From Coriobacteriaceae bacterium (GTDB lineage: Bacteria > Actinomycetota > Coriobacteriia > Coriobacteriales > Coriobacteriaceae): a stretch of DNA of 34,580 nt. The notes beneath the pieces are model-generated. The model was given only the letters and a program-made list of their open reading frames with translations, had not been told where the DNA came from and did no database searches. The DNA lies in NCBI GenBank assembly GCA_902364645.1, contig CABJEP010000018.1:1-34580 (forward strand). Direction: 5' to 3'. Below are positions 14,778 to 23,483 of the stretch, piece by piece (position 1 is the first letter of the stretch; every line of letters starts with the position of its first letter). The position numbers and the translations under genes are program-made.

Positions 14778-17501
14778 ATGGCAGCAACGGATATCGAGCG
14801 CGGACTCTCGACCGCCGAGGTCGAGGAGCGCATCGCCGCCGGTAAGATCAACCGCAACATGGAGCTCAAGACCAAGTCGGTCAAAGAGCTCATCATCGAG
14901 AACCTCTGCACGCTGTTCAATTTGATCAACGTGATCTTGGCTTTCCTGGTCATTTTGACCGGTTCATTTAAGAACCTGACGTTCCTGTTTGTGGTGTTCC
15001 TCAATACCGCTATTGGCGTCATTCAATCCATGCGGTCCAAGAAGATGGTCGATAAGCTCACGCTGCTGACCTCTAAGAAGGCCATCGCGGTGCGCGACGG
15101 TGCCGAGGTGGAGCTCGACTTGGACCAGATCGTGCTCGACGACATCATCCGCCTGGGGCGCGGCGACCAGATTCCCGCTGACGCCGTGGTGGTTTCGGGC
15201 GAGGCGCTCGTGAACGAGAGCTTGCTGACGGGCGAGAGCGACCTTATTAAGAAACAGCCCGGTTCCGAGCTCATGAGCGGCAGCTTTATCGACTCGGGCC
15301 TGCTGCGCGCCCGCGTGATCCATGTCGGCGCCGACAACTACGTGGCTAAAATTAATAACGAGGCGAAGTACGTCAAAAAGGTCAATTCCGAGATCATGAA
15401 CGCGCTTAACGCCATCGTGCGCTTTGCGAGCATCATCATGATCCCGCTCGGTTTGGCGTTGTTTGCCTCGAGTGTGAGCGAGCTGTGGGATGCCGCGGGA
15501 ACCCCGGGCGATAGTGCGCTTTCATGGTGCTTCTCCGAGCTGTTGGCTGGTCATGTGCCTTCGTCGGCGCTGCTGTCCACGGTGGGCGCCCTGCTGGGCA
15601 TGATCCCGCAAGGCCTGGTGCTGCTGACCTCGTCGGTGCTCGCCATCGCCACGGTGCGCCTGGCCCGCCGCAAGGTGCTGGCGCAGCAGCTCTACTGCAT
15701 CGAGACGCTCGCTCGCGTCGACGTACTGTGCCTGGACAAGACGGGCACCATTACCTCGGGTCGTATGGAGGTCGAGGGCACCTACCCGCTGCCTGTTGAG
15801 GGTGTTGGCTTTGGCGTGGACTCGGACGAGGCGGCTGTTCCCGTCGATACCACAGTGCTCGATTTTGCGCTGGCTAACGTGGCACGTGCGACCTCGGCCG
15901 ATGCCAACGAGACATGCCAGGCGCTGCTCAACTATTACGCCGATCGCCCGGTCGAGGTGTCCGAGCCGCTGTCGGTCATTCCATTCTCGTCGTCTAAAAA
16001 ATGGAGCGGCGCTTCGTTTGCGCAGGGCTCCTATGTGATGGGCGCCGCGCAGTTTGTGCTTTCGGAGCGTGTGTTTTCGCAGGTCGAGAACCGTGTCGCC
16101 GAGCTTGCCGATACCTGCCGCGTGCTCGTGGTGGCGCGCGTGGACGGCTTTACGCCCGATGGGGATATGGTGGGCGAGGCCGAGCCCGTGGGATTTGTGA
16201 CCATCCGCGACGAGATTCGTACCTCGGCGGCCGAGACCATCGGCTACTTTAACGAGCAGGGCGTGACCCTCAACGTGATCAGCGGCGACGACCCACGTAC
16301 GGTGTCGTCGATCGCGCGCGTGGTGGGCGTGCCGGGGGCGGACGCTTATGTGGACGCCACGACGCTCGATACGCCGGCCAAGCTCGATGCCGCAGTGGAC
16401 CGCTACCATGTCTTTGGTCGTGTGACCCCGCAGCAGAAGCGCGAGCTCGTGCAGGCGCTCAAGCGCCGCGAGCACACCGTGGCCATGACGGGCGACGGCG
16501 TCAACGACGTGCTGGCGCTCAAGGAGGCCGACTGCTCCGTCGCCATGGCGGCCGGCTCCGATGCCGCGCGCAACGTGGCCGAGATCGTACTCGTCGACAA
16601 CGATTTTGCCTCGATGCCCGCCGTGGTGGCCGAGGGCCGTCGCTCCATCAACAACCTGCAGCGTTCGGCCTCACTGTTCCTGACCAAGACGCTGTTCTCG
16701 ATGGGCCTGGCGGCGCTGTGTATCGCGCTGCCGCCGTACCCCTTCGAGCCCATCCAGATGACGCTCATTAACTTCTTCTGCATCGGCGCGCCGGGCTTTG
16801 TGTTGGGCCTGGAGCCCAACAATGCTCGTGTGAAGGGTGCGTTTTTGAGCAACGTACTCAAGCGTGCACTGCCGGCGTCGATTGCGGTCATTTTGGCTGC
16901 GGCGCTCGATATCTTTGTGGCGCGCGTGTTTGGCTTTAGCCAGCTCACGCTGTCTACGATGTGCCTGCTTACGTCGTGCGCGGCGAGCGTCAGCCTAATC
17001 TGGCGCATCTCGCAGCCTCTCACGCCCTTACGTGTGGTGCTCTTTGTGTTTGTAGTCGCCGGCATCCTGGTGGGCGTTATCGGATTCCCGGAGCTGCTGT
17101 CTATTGCCAACCTGTCGATGGGCCAGATGGTTATCTTGGCTGTTATCGTGGTCTTTACCTGCTCGGTGTTCTTTAAGCTCGCCACGATGATGGATTCGCT
17201 CAAGCCGCGTCGTCGTCATGCCGCAACTGGTTTTGGCCGTGGTGTGCGCGTCCACCTGGGTCGCGGTGGCGGCAAGGTGAGCTCGACGGGTTCGACGGCC
17301 GAGCGTTTTGCCAAGCGCGTCGCCGCCGACATGGCGCAGCGCCGCGAAGATCGCACCGCTCGCGAGGCCGAGGCCCGTGCACTCGAGGGCGTGGCCCAGG
17401 CCCAGCCCAAGAAAAAGAGGAGTACCGGAGCCAAGCGCTCTCGCGTGACCAAGTCCGCCCAAGGCATCAAAGTCTCGATGCCAAGCAAAAAGAAGAAGTA
17501 A
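14778..17501 (+). CDS. HAD-type P-type cation-transporting ATPase with basic C-terminal tail
   Basis: Membrane ATPase pumping a cation, with a phospho-Asp intermediate. About 907 residues. Order: an N-terminal cation-ATPase segment (DIERGLSTAEVEERIAAGKI), two helices, the actuator domain with LLTGESDL (about 150), and two more helices with a GMIPQGL segment in helix M4. Then come LDKTGT with the phosphorylated Asp at about 320, a nucleotide domain, TGDGVNDVLALKEADC, and a C-terminal membrane block of about six helices. The family looks like the Exp7/CaxP-like or uncharacterised type II group. The ion (Ca, Mg or Mn) cannot be assigned. After the last helix comes a cytoplasmic extension of about 100 residues rich in Lys and Arg, ending in KKKK. 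Starts at 14763, 14766 and 14778 are possible with no strong ribosome site; 14778 is chosen because the usual N-terminus begins there. Confidence 0.9.
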   Translation: MAATDIERGLSTAEVEERIAAGKINRNMELKTKSVKELIIENLCTLFNLINVILAFLVILTGSFKNLTFLFVVFLNTAIGVIQSMRSKKMVDKLTLLTSKKAIAVRDGAEVELDLDQIVLDDIIRLGRGDQIPADAVVVSGEALVNESLLTGESDLIKKQPGSELMSGSFIDSGLLRARVIHVGADNYVAKINNEAKYVKKVNSEIMNALNAIVRFASIIMIPLGLALFASSVSELWDAAGTPGDSALSWCFSELLAGHVPSSALLSTVGALLGMIPQGLVLLTSSVLAIATVRLARRKVLAQQLYCIETLARVDVLCLDKTGTITSGRMEVEGTYPLPVEGVGFGVDSDEAAVPVDTTVLDFALANVARATSADANETCQALLNYYADRPVEVSEPLSVIPFSSSKKWSGASFAQGSYVMGAAQFVLSERVFSQVENRVAELADTCRVLVVARVDGFTPDGDMVGEAEPVGFVTIRDEIRTSAAETIGYFNEQGVTLNVISGDDPRTVSSIARVVGVPGADAYVDATTLDTPAKLDAAVDRYHVFGRVTPQQKRELVQALKRREHTVAMTGDGVNDVLALKEADCSVAMAAGSDAARNVAEIVLVDNDFASMPAVVAEGRRSINNLQRSASLFLTKTLFSMGLAALCIALPPYPFEPIQMTLINFFCIGAPGFVLGLEPNNARVKGAFLSNVLKRALPASIAVILAAALDIFVARVFGFSQLTLSTMCLLTSCAASVSLIWRISQPLTPLRVVLFVFVVAGILVGVIGFPELLSIANLSMGQMVILAVIVVFTCSVFFKLATMMDSLKPRRRHAATGFGRGVRVHLGRGGGKVSSTGSTAERFAKRVAADMAQRREDRTAREAEARALEGVAQAQPKKKRSTGAKRSRVTKSAQGIKVSMPSKKKK

Positions 17502-17604
17502 CTACGCGCCCTGGCGATGTTGAATTGGTGCCTTGCTCCTGTGGGGCCGTGGCGATGTTATGCTCTAACCTCGATTGTTTGAATTGCTTCGAAAAGAGGA
17601 TGCC

Positions 17605-18747
17605 GTGATCTGCCCGCATTGCCTTAAGACTATCGAGGACGGCGCCTCGTTCTGCCCCTACTGCAACGCCTATGTGGGTCCGGGCGATGGCCCCGAGCAC
17701 ACCGAGTTCGTGTTCTGCGAGGGCTGCGGTGCCCGTCTTTCTCCGCACGATCGTACGTGTCCCAAATGCGGACGCCCCGCTCCGGGTATCCTCTCCGAGG
17801 ACGCGGCCGCATCCGACCTGGCAGCGGGCCACACGGCGGGCTTTCCGCGCCTAACGCAAGAGCAGATCGATACCGAGGTGCCTCATGCGCCCGCCTCGGC
17901 TGCCGCGGTTCTTTCGGACGCCGCCGATCCTAACGAGACCTGCGTGCTGCCGGCTTTCGATAAGGATTTCGGTATCCCCAAGGTCGATATTCCCACGCCC
18001 GTTTCCCTGCACGACGATGCTCAAAAACCCAAGCGCAAAGTGCATCCCGACGAGGACGCCTATCACAAGCACAAGCGTCATATCCCCAAGCCGCTCATCG
18101 TCATCGCGGTACTTGCCGTCGTTTGCGGCGGTGCCTATTGGTTCGTGACGACCGATCCCATGGGTGTCATGCCTGGCTTCTACGACCAGTTTGGCCAAGC
18201 TGCACAAACCACCTTCCCCACGCGCCAAAAGGGCGAGGCGACTGAGGACGATACCAAGCAAGACGATTCTGCCGAGGTGGTCCAGGAAGAAACCGTGCTG
18301 ACCGATGATCAGCTCTATACCAGGCTCGACGGTCTGTATCAGACCATCGTGTCCTACGGTGACGAGGACCAGATCGGCGAGGTCATCGATTCCTTTAACA
18401 ACGGCTATCTCCGAACGCCGCTGTCCACCCGTCAGGAGCTGTCGCAGAGTGCCTACGCCCTGCGCGACCAGATCAAAAAGACGCAAGATGAGCTCAACAA
18501 CCTTAAGTACCAGGACGATACGGTCTATGCGGATGACATCGCCCACTTAAAGCAGCTTGCCGAGTGGATGTACGAGCGTGTCGACGTGATCTGCCAGAGT
18601 TGGGACATCTCGCTGGCCATTCCCGATGGCGAGTCGATGAGTCCCCACCAAAGCGAGATCCTGGCTCCCATCGCGCAGGGCGGCAACAGCGCGCTGAACC
18701 AGTACGACGCCAACGTGGGCTCCTGGAAGCCGCAGCAGCGTTCCTAA
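17605..18747 (+). CDS. Double zinc-ribbon, single-pass membrane protein
   Basis: Function unknown. About 380 residues. The N-terminus has two zinc ribbons: CPHC with CPYC (residues 3-21), then CEGC with CPKC (about 39-57). A low-complexity linker of about 100 residues leads to a basic stretch (YHKHKRHIPK), then one membrane helix LIVIAVLAVVCGGAYWFV (about 162-180). The remaining 200 residues are acidic and helical, with no recognised fold, and should lie outside the cell. The start is GTG 17605, with AGAGG five bases upstream and the ribbon starting at residue 3; an in-frame TTG at 17575 lacks a ribosome site. The layout matches the zinc-ribbon plus helix plus outer-domain proteins common in Gram-positives, whose roles are mostly unknown. 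The 103-base gap before it has no clear promoter. Confidence 0.8.
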   Translation: MICPHCLKTIEDGASFCPYCNAYVGPGDGPEHTEFVFCEGCGARLSPHDRTCPKCGRPAPGILSEDAAASDLAAGHTAGFPRLTQEQIDTEVPHAPASAAAVLSDAADPNETCVLPAFDKDFGIPKVDIPTPVSLHDDAQKPKRKVHPDEDAYHKHKRHIPKPLIVIAVLAVVCGGAYWFVTTDPMGVMPGFYDQFGQAAQTTFPTRQKGEATEDDTKQDDSAEVVQEETVLTDDQLYTRLDGLYQTIVSYGDEDQIGEVIDSFNNGYLRTPLSTRQELSQSAYALRDQIKKTQDELNNLKYQDDTVYADDIAHLKQLAEWMYERVDVICQSWDISLAIPDGESMSPHQSEILAPIAQGGNSALNQYDANVGSWKPQQRS

Positions 18748-18785
18748 AATTAGTTCGCCATAGTCGGCATAACCTACGTGCGCAA

Positions 18786-18815
18786 TTGATGTAAGCCCAT
18801 GCTTATTGCTACAAT
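18786..18815 (+). promoter_or_regulatory. Promoter of the cyclophilin-TPR genes
   Basis: TTGATG (18786-18791) and TACAAT (18810-18815) are spaced by 18 bp. The expected transcript start is about 33 bases before the cyclophilin ATG. Confidence 0.6.
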
Positions 18816-18854
18816 TCGTACAAATATGCTTTAAACGCACGAGGAAGGAACCAC

Positions 18855-19397
18855 ATGTTTGGTTTTAAGAAAGAGCTCTACACGCCCGAGTATCAGCTTG
18901 CCGGTGACGAGTGCGCCGTTATCGAGACGTCGAAGGGTACCATCAAGGTCAAGTTTGACGGCGAGGGCGCTCCCATTCATGTCGCGAACTTCTGCGAGCT
19001 TTCCACGATGGGTTTCTATGATGGCCTTAAGTTCCATCGCTATGTGCCCGGCTTTGTCATTCAGGGCGGCGACCCCAATACCCGCGATATGTCCGGCGCC
19101 GACGTCGCTGCCGGTCTTGAGGGCCCCGATGGCATGCCCGGTACCGGTGGCCCCGGCTACTGCATCAAGGGCGAGTTTGCCACCAATCCGCGCAACAGCC
19201 ATGTCGATGGCGCCCTTGCCATGGCACGCTCCATGGACCCCGATTCCGCGGGTTCGCAGTTCTACTTCTGCCTGGGCGCCCAGCATAACCTCGATTCCGG
19301 TTACACCGTCTTTGGTACCACGGTCGAGGGTCTCGATGTGATTTCGCAGCTGCGTGCCGGCGACGAGATCGTCCATGTCGAGATCGTTCACGAGTAA
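18855..19397 (+). CDS. Cyclophilin-type peptidyl-prolyl cis-trans isomerase
   Basis: Catalyses prolyl isomerisation during protein folding. The 180 residues contain GTIKVKFDGEGAPIHVANF near the N-terminus, FHRYVPGFVIQGGDP with the catalytic Arg and Gln, ALAMARSMDPDSAGSQFYF, and DSGYTVFGTTVEGLDV. No signal peptide, so cytoplasmic. The ATG follows GAGGAAGG seven bases upstream, with its own promoter. The TPR protein starts 11 bases after the stop, so the two form an operon. Confidence 0.95.
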   Translation: MFGFKKELYTPEYQLAGDECAVIETSKGTIKVKFDGEGAPIHVANFCELSTMGFYDGLKFHRYVPGFVIQGGDPNTRDMSGADVAAGLEGPDGMPGTGGPGYCIKGEFATNPRNSHVDGALAMARSMDPDSAGSQFYFCLGAQHNLDSGYTVFGTTVEGLDVISQLRAGDEIVHVEIVHE

Positions 19398-19408
19398 AGG
19401 GGATTTCC

Positions 19409-20713
19409 TTGAATAGCCAGCTGATCCAACAGGGCCGCGCCGCTTACCGCGCGGGTGATTTTTCCGCTGCAGCCCAGATGCTTGGGGCGGCAAAGACTCC
19501 CGATGAGATTATGGGCGAGGCCGATCACCTTCGTGGTAACGCCTTGATGCACCTGGGCATGTATGCCGAGGCCGCCGAGGCCTACGCCGCCGCCCTCAAC
19601 GACGGCACCTATGGCAAGCGCGGCGCGCTGCTCACCAACCGCGGCAAGGCGCTCGCCGCCGTGGGCGACTACACGACGGCCGCTCAGGCGTTCTCTGCTG
19701 CTACGCAGGACGCTTCTTATGCCACGCCGTTCAAGGCCTATCTGGGCCTGGGTAACGCGCTGTTCCAGTCGGGCGACTATGCCAACGCGGGTACTGCCTT
19801 CCGTCAGGCTGCCATCGATGGCGCCAATCCGGCTCCTGCCGCCGCGCTCGGCGAGCTCGGTCGTTGCTTCATCAAGCTCGGCCGTCCGGCGGATGCCGTG
19901 GAGACCTACCGCACGGCTATCGACTTTGCCGGCCCCCGCGACGACACGCGTGCGCTCAACGCCGGCATGGGTCAGGCGCTTTCTGCCGCCGGCCGTCCTT
20001 CCGACGCACTCGACGCCTTTAACGCCGCTACTGCCGATGGCATCTACCAGCTCACCTCCGAGCAGGCCGATGAGCTTGCCCGCGTGCACGATTCGCTTGC
20101 CGCGCTGTCTGCCCAGACGGCTATGGCCACGGCTCCGGCGCCCGCGATGGACGCTCCTGCCGTCGATCCGCTCGATCCTACGGGCGCGACCGGTCAGTTT
20201 ATGCCCGATCCCTCGGACACCGGCTTCTTTACGCTGTCCGAGTCCGAGATGGTTCAGCAGGACCGTCAGGATCGTAAGCAGGCCAAGGTCCGTCGTCGCC
20301 ATCGCCACACGGGTCTCAAAGTCTTCATCGTGCTGCTTCTGCTCATTTTGATCGCCGCGGGCGGTCTGGGCTTTGCCTACACGCGCGGCTTTGGCTTCCC
20401 GTCCCAGGAGTCTGTCGTTACCGATCTGTTCCAGGCTGCCGGCGACGGTGACACCGCAAAGGCCGAGTCTTGCCTGGCATCGAGCCTGTCCGAGGACGCT
20501 AAGTCGATGATCATCTCCTCGATTCCGCAGGGTGCCACCGTGTCCGTCGAGGGCATGGATCAGTCCATGACCGAGACGACCGCTAAGGTGAAGGCATCGC
20601 TGTCCAAGGGCGGCGAGCAGGAGTACACCGTCAAATTCGTGCGCTCCGACAACCATATCGGCTGGGCCGTTTCCTCGCTCGATATGGATTTCTCGGCTGC
20701 TGACAACCAGTAG
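19409..20713 (+). CDS. TPR-repeat membrane protein with extracellular C-terminal domain
   Basis: Function unknown. 434 residues from a TTG start (19409), supported by AAAGGGGA six bases upstream and by the cyclophilin stop just before. Residues 1-225 form about six TPR-like helix pairs, rich in AxAxAxxxxG patterns (for example GRAAYRAGDFSAAAQMLG and YLGLGNALFQSGDYANAGTA). An Ala/Pro/Asp-rich linker and a very basic stretch (RRRHRHTG) precede one helix, KVFIVLLLLILIAAGGLGFAY (about 302-325). The last 105 residues look like a small alpha/beta domain of the DUF4878/NTF2-like kind (FQAAGDGDTAKAESCL onward; weak). The N-terminal repeats should be cytoplasmic. It lies between the cyclophilin and the mre cluster, so a role in envelope assembly is possible but unproven. 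Confidence 0.8.
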   Translation: MNSQLIQQGRAAYRAGDFSAAAQMLGAAKTPDEIMGEADHLRGNALMHLGMYAEAAEAYAAALNDGTYGKRGALLTNRGKALAAVGDYTTAAQAFSAATQDASYATPFKAYLGLGNALFQSGDYANAGTAFRQAAIDGANPAPAAALGELGRCFIKLGRPADAVETYRTAIDFAGPRDDTRALNAGMGQALSAAGRPSDALDAFNAATADGIYQLTSEQADELARVHDSLAALSAQTAMATAPAPAMDAPAVDPLDPTGATGQFMPDPSDTGFFTLSESEMVQQDRQDRKQAKVRRRHRHTGLKVFIVLLLLILIAAGGLGFAYTRGFGFPSQESVVTDLFQAAGDGDTAKAESCLASSLSEDAKSMIISSIPQGATVSVEGMDQSMTETTAKVKASLSKGGEQEYTVKFVRSDNHIGWAVSSLDMDFSAADNQ

Positions 20714-20735
20714 TGACCTTATGGGATTTAGCTTT

Positions 20736-20768
20736 GCCCGGCGCTTCACCGCAAGTGAGGTGCCGGGC
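20736..20768. terminator. Hairpin between the TPR gene and mreB
   Basis: A 14-bp stem (20736-20749 with 20755-20768, two G-T wobbles) encloses CGCAA. Only TT follows on the plus strand, so it is a weak or Rho-type terminator or an RNA-stability element. A possible -10, TATGAT (20778-20783), follows it and may start mreB transcription. Confidence 0.5.
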
Positions 20769-20828
20769 TTGCGCTAGTATGATGAGCTAGTAGTTTTCCA
20801 GCAATCATCCAACACATCAGGAGTTGCG

Positions 20829-21872
20829 TTGTTTTCTTTGATGGATATGTTCTTCGGTAGCTATGCGGGCGATCTTGCCATCGACCTCGGCACCGCAAAT
20901 ACGCTTGTCTCCGTGCGCGGCAAGGGCATCGTCATTCGCGAGCCCTCTGTAGTCGCCATCGACAAGAACGACGAGCGCATCCTAGCGGTCGGTATCGAGG
21001 CAAAGCGCATGCTCGGCCGTACGCCCGGCAACATCGTGGCCGTTCGTCCCCTGAAGGACGGCGTCATCGCCGACTTCGATGTTACCGAGGCTATGCTTCG
21101 CTATTTTATCGACAAGGCGTCCGAGAAGCGCTATCCGTGGACCCCGCGTCCGCGCGTTGTCGTCTGCGTTCCCTCCGGCGTCACGTCGGTCGAGAAGCGT
21201 GCTGTCTTTGAGGCCACGATCCAGGCTGGCGCTCGCCAGGCCTACCTGATCGAGGAGCCCATGGCTGCCGCTATCGGCGCCGATCTGCCCGTCGAGGAAC
21301 CCACCGGCTCCATGGTCATCGACATCGGTGGCGGTACCACCGAGGTTGCCGTTATCGCTATGGGTGGCATCGTCGTCTCGCAGTCCATCCGTATTGCCGG
21401 CGACGAGTTCGATCAGGCCATCCTCACGCACGTTCGTGATGCCTACAACTTGGCCATCGGCGAGCGTACGGCAGAGGACATCAAGATCAAGGTCGGCTCC
21501 GCCGTGCCGCTCAAGGACGAGCTCGACGTCGAGGTCAACGGCCGCGACGTGATCACCGGTCTGCCCAAGACCGTGCGCATCGAGAGCGAGGAGATTCGTC
21601 GCGCGCTCAACAAGCCGCTCGACGAGATGGCCAAGGCCGTCAAGGACGCACTCGACGCTACGCCTCCCGATCTTGCCTCGGACCTTATGTACTACGGCAT
21701 TTTGCTGACTGGTGGCGGCGCGCTGCTGCGCGGTCTCGACGTGCGCCTGCGCGATGAGACCGGTGTTTCGGTCAACGTCAGCCCCACGGCGCTCGATAAC
21801 GTCGTTAACGGCTGTGCCCGCGTGCTCGAGGCCAATGCGTTTGATGGCGGCTTCGTCCAGACCAATGCTTAA
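20829..21872 (+). CDS. mreB: Rod shape-determining protein MreB
   Basis: Actin-like protein that polymerises under the membrane and positions the elongation machinery. The 347 residues show the actin-fold phosphate-1 loop DLGTANTLV, VAVRPLKDGVIADFDVTE, PSGVTSVEKRAVFEA, EEPMAAAIG, phosphate-2 DIGGGTTEVAVI, and LLTGGGALLRGLD. The N-terminal MFSLMDMFFGSY could act as a membrane-binding amphipathic end. The start is TTG 20829, with AGGAG five bases upstream; the first ATG (20841) would be 17 bases from it. It heads the elongasome cluster mreC, mreD, PBP2, rodA. MreB marks a rod-type growth mode, absent from many actinobacteria. Confidence 0.97.
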   Translation: MFSLMDMFFGSYAGDLAIDLGTANTLVSVRGKGIVIREPSVVAIDKNDERILAVGIEAKRMLGRTPGNIVAVRPLKDGVIADFDVTEAMLRYFIDKASEKRYPWTPRPRVVVCVPSGVTSVEKRAVFEATIQAGARQAYLIEEPMAAAIGADLPVEEPTGSMVIDIGGGTTEVAVIAMGGIVVSQSIRIAGDEFDQAILTHVRDAYNLAIGERTAEDIKIKVGSAVPLKDELDVEVNGRDVITGLPKTVRIESEEIRRALNKPLDEMAKAVKDALDATPPDLASDLMYYGILLTGGGALLRGLDVRLRDETGVSVNVSPTALDNVVNGCARVLEANAFDGGFVQTNA

Positions 21873-21893
21873 TTTCCAAAAGGTGGATTCCAT

Positions 21894-22892
21894 TTGGCAC
21901 GATCTTCGGGTTTCTCCACAAATCTGAATACCAAGCGACAATCAACGGGTATGCGCCCGTTGATTGTTTTCAGCCTGATTTCGGTGTTGCTGCTCACGTT
22001 TTACATCCGCGAGGGCGAGGCAGGACCGATTCATGCCGTGCGTTCGGGCGTGACGACGATTACCTCGCCGGTGCGCTTTGTGGGCTCGGCTGTGGCGGCC
22101 CCCTTCAATGCGATCGGCAACGTGTTCTCTAACCTTACGGCGTCGCAGGACACGCTTGACGAGCTTAAGAAGCAAAACGAGGAGCTGACCTCTAAGGTTG
22201 CTGAGCTCTCCGAGGCTCAAAAGACCGCCGAGCGTCTGGAGGGGCTGGTCGGCCTGCAGTCGACCTACAACCTCAAATCGACCGCTGCTCGTATCGTTGG
22301 TGCCTCGGGCGATGCCTGGACCTCGACCGTAACCATCGACAAGGGCTCTGCCGACGGCCTTACCATCAACATGCCCGTGACGAGTTCTGCCGGTGTTATC
22401 GGTCAGATTATCGAGGTATCGGCCAAGACCTCTACCGTGCGCCTTATTGGCGACGAGAACTCGGGTGTGTCCGCCATGGTACAGGACACGCGCGCCCAGG
22501 GCATGCTGCAGGGTCAGGCTGACGGCACGCTGCGTCTTGAGTACGTGAGCGTCGACTCCGATGTTAAGGTTGGCGACATCATCGTGACCTCGGGCATTGG
22601 CGGTGTATTCCCCAAGGGTCTACCGCTCGGCACCGTCTCGTCGGTTGAGAAGTCGGCAAACGACGTGTACTACACCATTGTGGTGCGCGCTCAGACCACG
22701 GCCGAGAACAACGAGGAAGTGCTGGTCATTACCTCGCTGACCGACGAACAGTCGGCTTCGGATGAGGACGTGAGCACCGCAAATAGCACGCCGCAGGGAA
22801 CGTCGCGCGACGCTGCGACCAAGACGAAGGACGAGAGTTCGGATGACAGTTCCGACGCGTCCGAGACGACCGATTTCGGCTCGAGCGAATAG
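21894..22892 (+). CDS. mreC: Rod shape-determining protein MreC
   Basis: Membrane-anchored scaffold linking MreB to PBP2. 332 residues: a short basic cytoplasmic end, one helix (PLIVFSLISVLLLTFYI, about 20-37), a coiled coil around DTLDELKKQNEELTSKVAEL (about 83-115), and two beta domains (VTIDKGSADGLTINMPV, then DIIVTSGIGGVFPKGLPLG). These are the family landmarks. The last 50 residues are Ser/Asp/Thr-rich and probably disordered. The start is TTG 21894 with AAAGGTGG seven bases upstream, 21 bases after the mreB stop. It is slightly longer than usual because of the acidic tail. Confidence 0.95.
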   Translation: MARSSGFSTNLNTKRQSTGMRPLIVFSLISVLLLTFYIREGEAGPIHAVRSGVTTITSPVRFVGSAVAAPFNAIGNVFSNLTASQDTLDELKKQNEELTSKVAELSEAQKTAERLEGLVGLQSTYNLKSTAARIVGASGDAWTSTVTIDKGSADGLTINMPVTSSAGVIGQIIEVSAKTSTVRLIGDENSGVSAMVQDTRAQGMLQGQADGTLRLEYVSVDSDVKVGDIIVTSGIGGVFPKGLPLGTVSSVEKSANDVYYTIVVRAQTTAENNEEVLVITSLTDEQSASDEDVSTANSTPQGTSRDAATKTKDESSDDSSDASETTDFGSSE

Positions 22893-22903
22893 GGGGCATG
22901 TCC

Positions 22904-23470
22904 ATGGATCTACACGAGCAGGGGATGAGCTCCCGTACGTTTGTAATCGCCGCCATCGTGTGCGTGCTGCTGCAGGCAGGCCTGGCACCGCAGATCTCCA
23001 TTGCGGGCGGTCGCGTCAACTTCATGATTATCCTGGTGTGCCTAAGCGTGTTCTCGGGCGACCCGACCCGTGCCGTCGTGTGCGGTTTTTGCAGCGGCTT
23101 GTTCTATGACCTGTCCGCTGCCGTGCCGGTGGGCGTTATGTCGCTCCTGCTGACCGTGGGTTCTTTTGCCCTGGTGCACAGCGCCGTCGGTCAGACGGGC
23201 GGTACCCCGAGTGCGCGCGGCGTCACTGTGGGCGCCTTCGCGCTCGTCATTAATGTGATCTACAGCATCATCTTGCTGTTTATGGGTTTGGAGACGAGCT
23301 TTGTCGTGGCGATCTTCGGCCATGCGCTACCGTCCTCGATCCTGTCGGGTCTGGTTGCCATTCCGTTTTTGATGTCCGGCGTCGTGCCGCAGTCCGGCTA
23401 TGGATTCTCCGCACGTGGCGGACGCCAGACGGGCATGCGCTTTAAGCCCAAGACCCGCAAGCTCAAATAG
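22904..23470 (+). CDS. mreD: Rod shape-determining protein MreD
   Basis: Small polytopic membrane partner of MreC in the elongasome. About 188 residues with five to six hydrophobic segments, including FVIAAIVCVLLQAGL, the central GFCSGLFYDLSAAVPVG (the typical MreD GLxxD region), VGAFALVINVIYSIILLF and a final helix, then a basic tail ending RKLK. ATG 22904 is preferred over ATG 22898 because AGGGGG ends only one base before the earlier ATG and seven before the later one. Confidence 0.92.
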   Translation: MDLHEQGMSSRTFVIAAIVCVLLQAGLAPQISIAGGRVNFMIILVCLSVFSGDPTRAVVCGFCSGLFYDLSAAVPVGVMSLLLTVGSFALVHSAVGQTGGTPSARGVTVGAFALVINVIYSIILLFMGLETSFVVAIFGHALPSSILSGLVAIPFLMSGVVPQSGYGFSARGGRQTGMRFKPKTRKLK

Positions 23471-23483
23471 GGGAGGCCCGTAG

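Noticed and set aside
17502..17604. Promoter for the zinc-ribbon gene (TTGCTC with TATGCT)
   Set aside because: Spacing of 20 bp and weak matches; not supportable.
19388..20749. 453-codon open frame on the minus strand over the TPR gene
   Set aside because: Antisense shadow of a well-supported gene; low-complexity and Arg/Gly-rich, with no motif.
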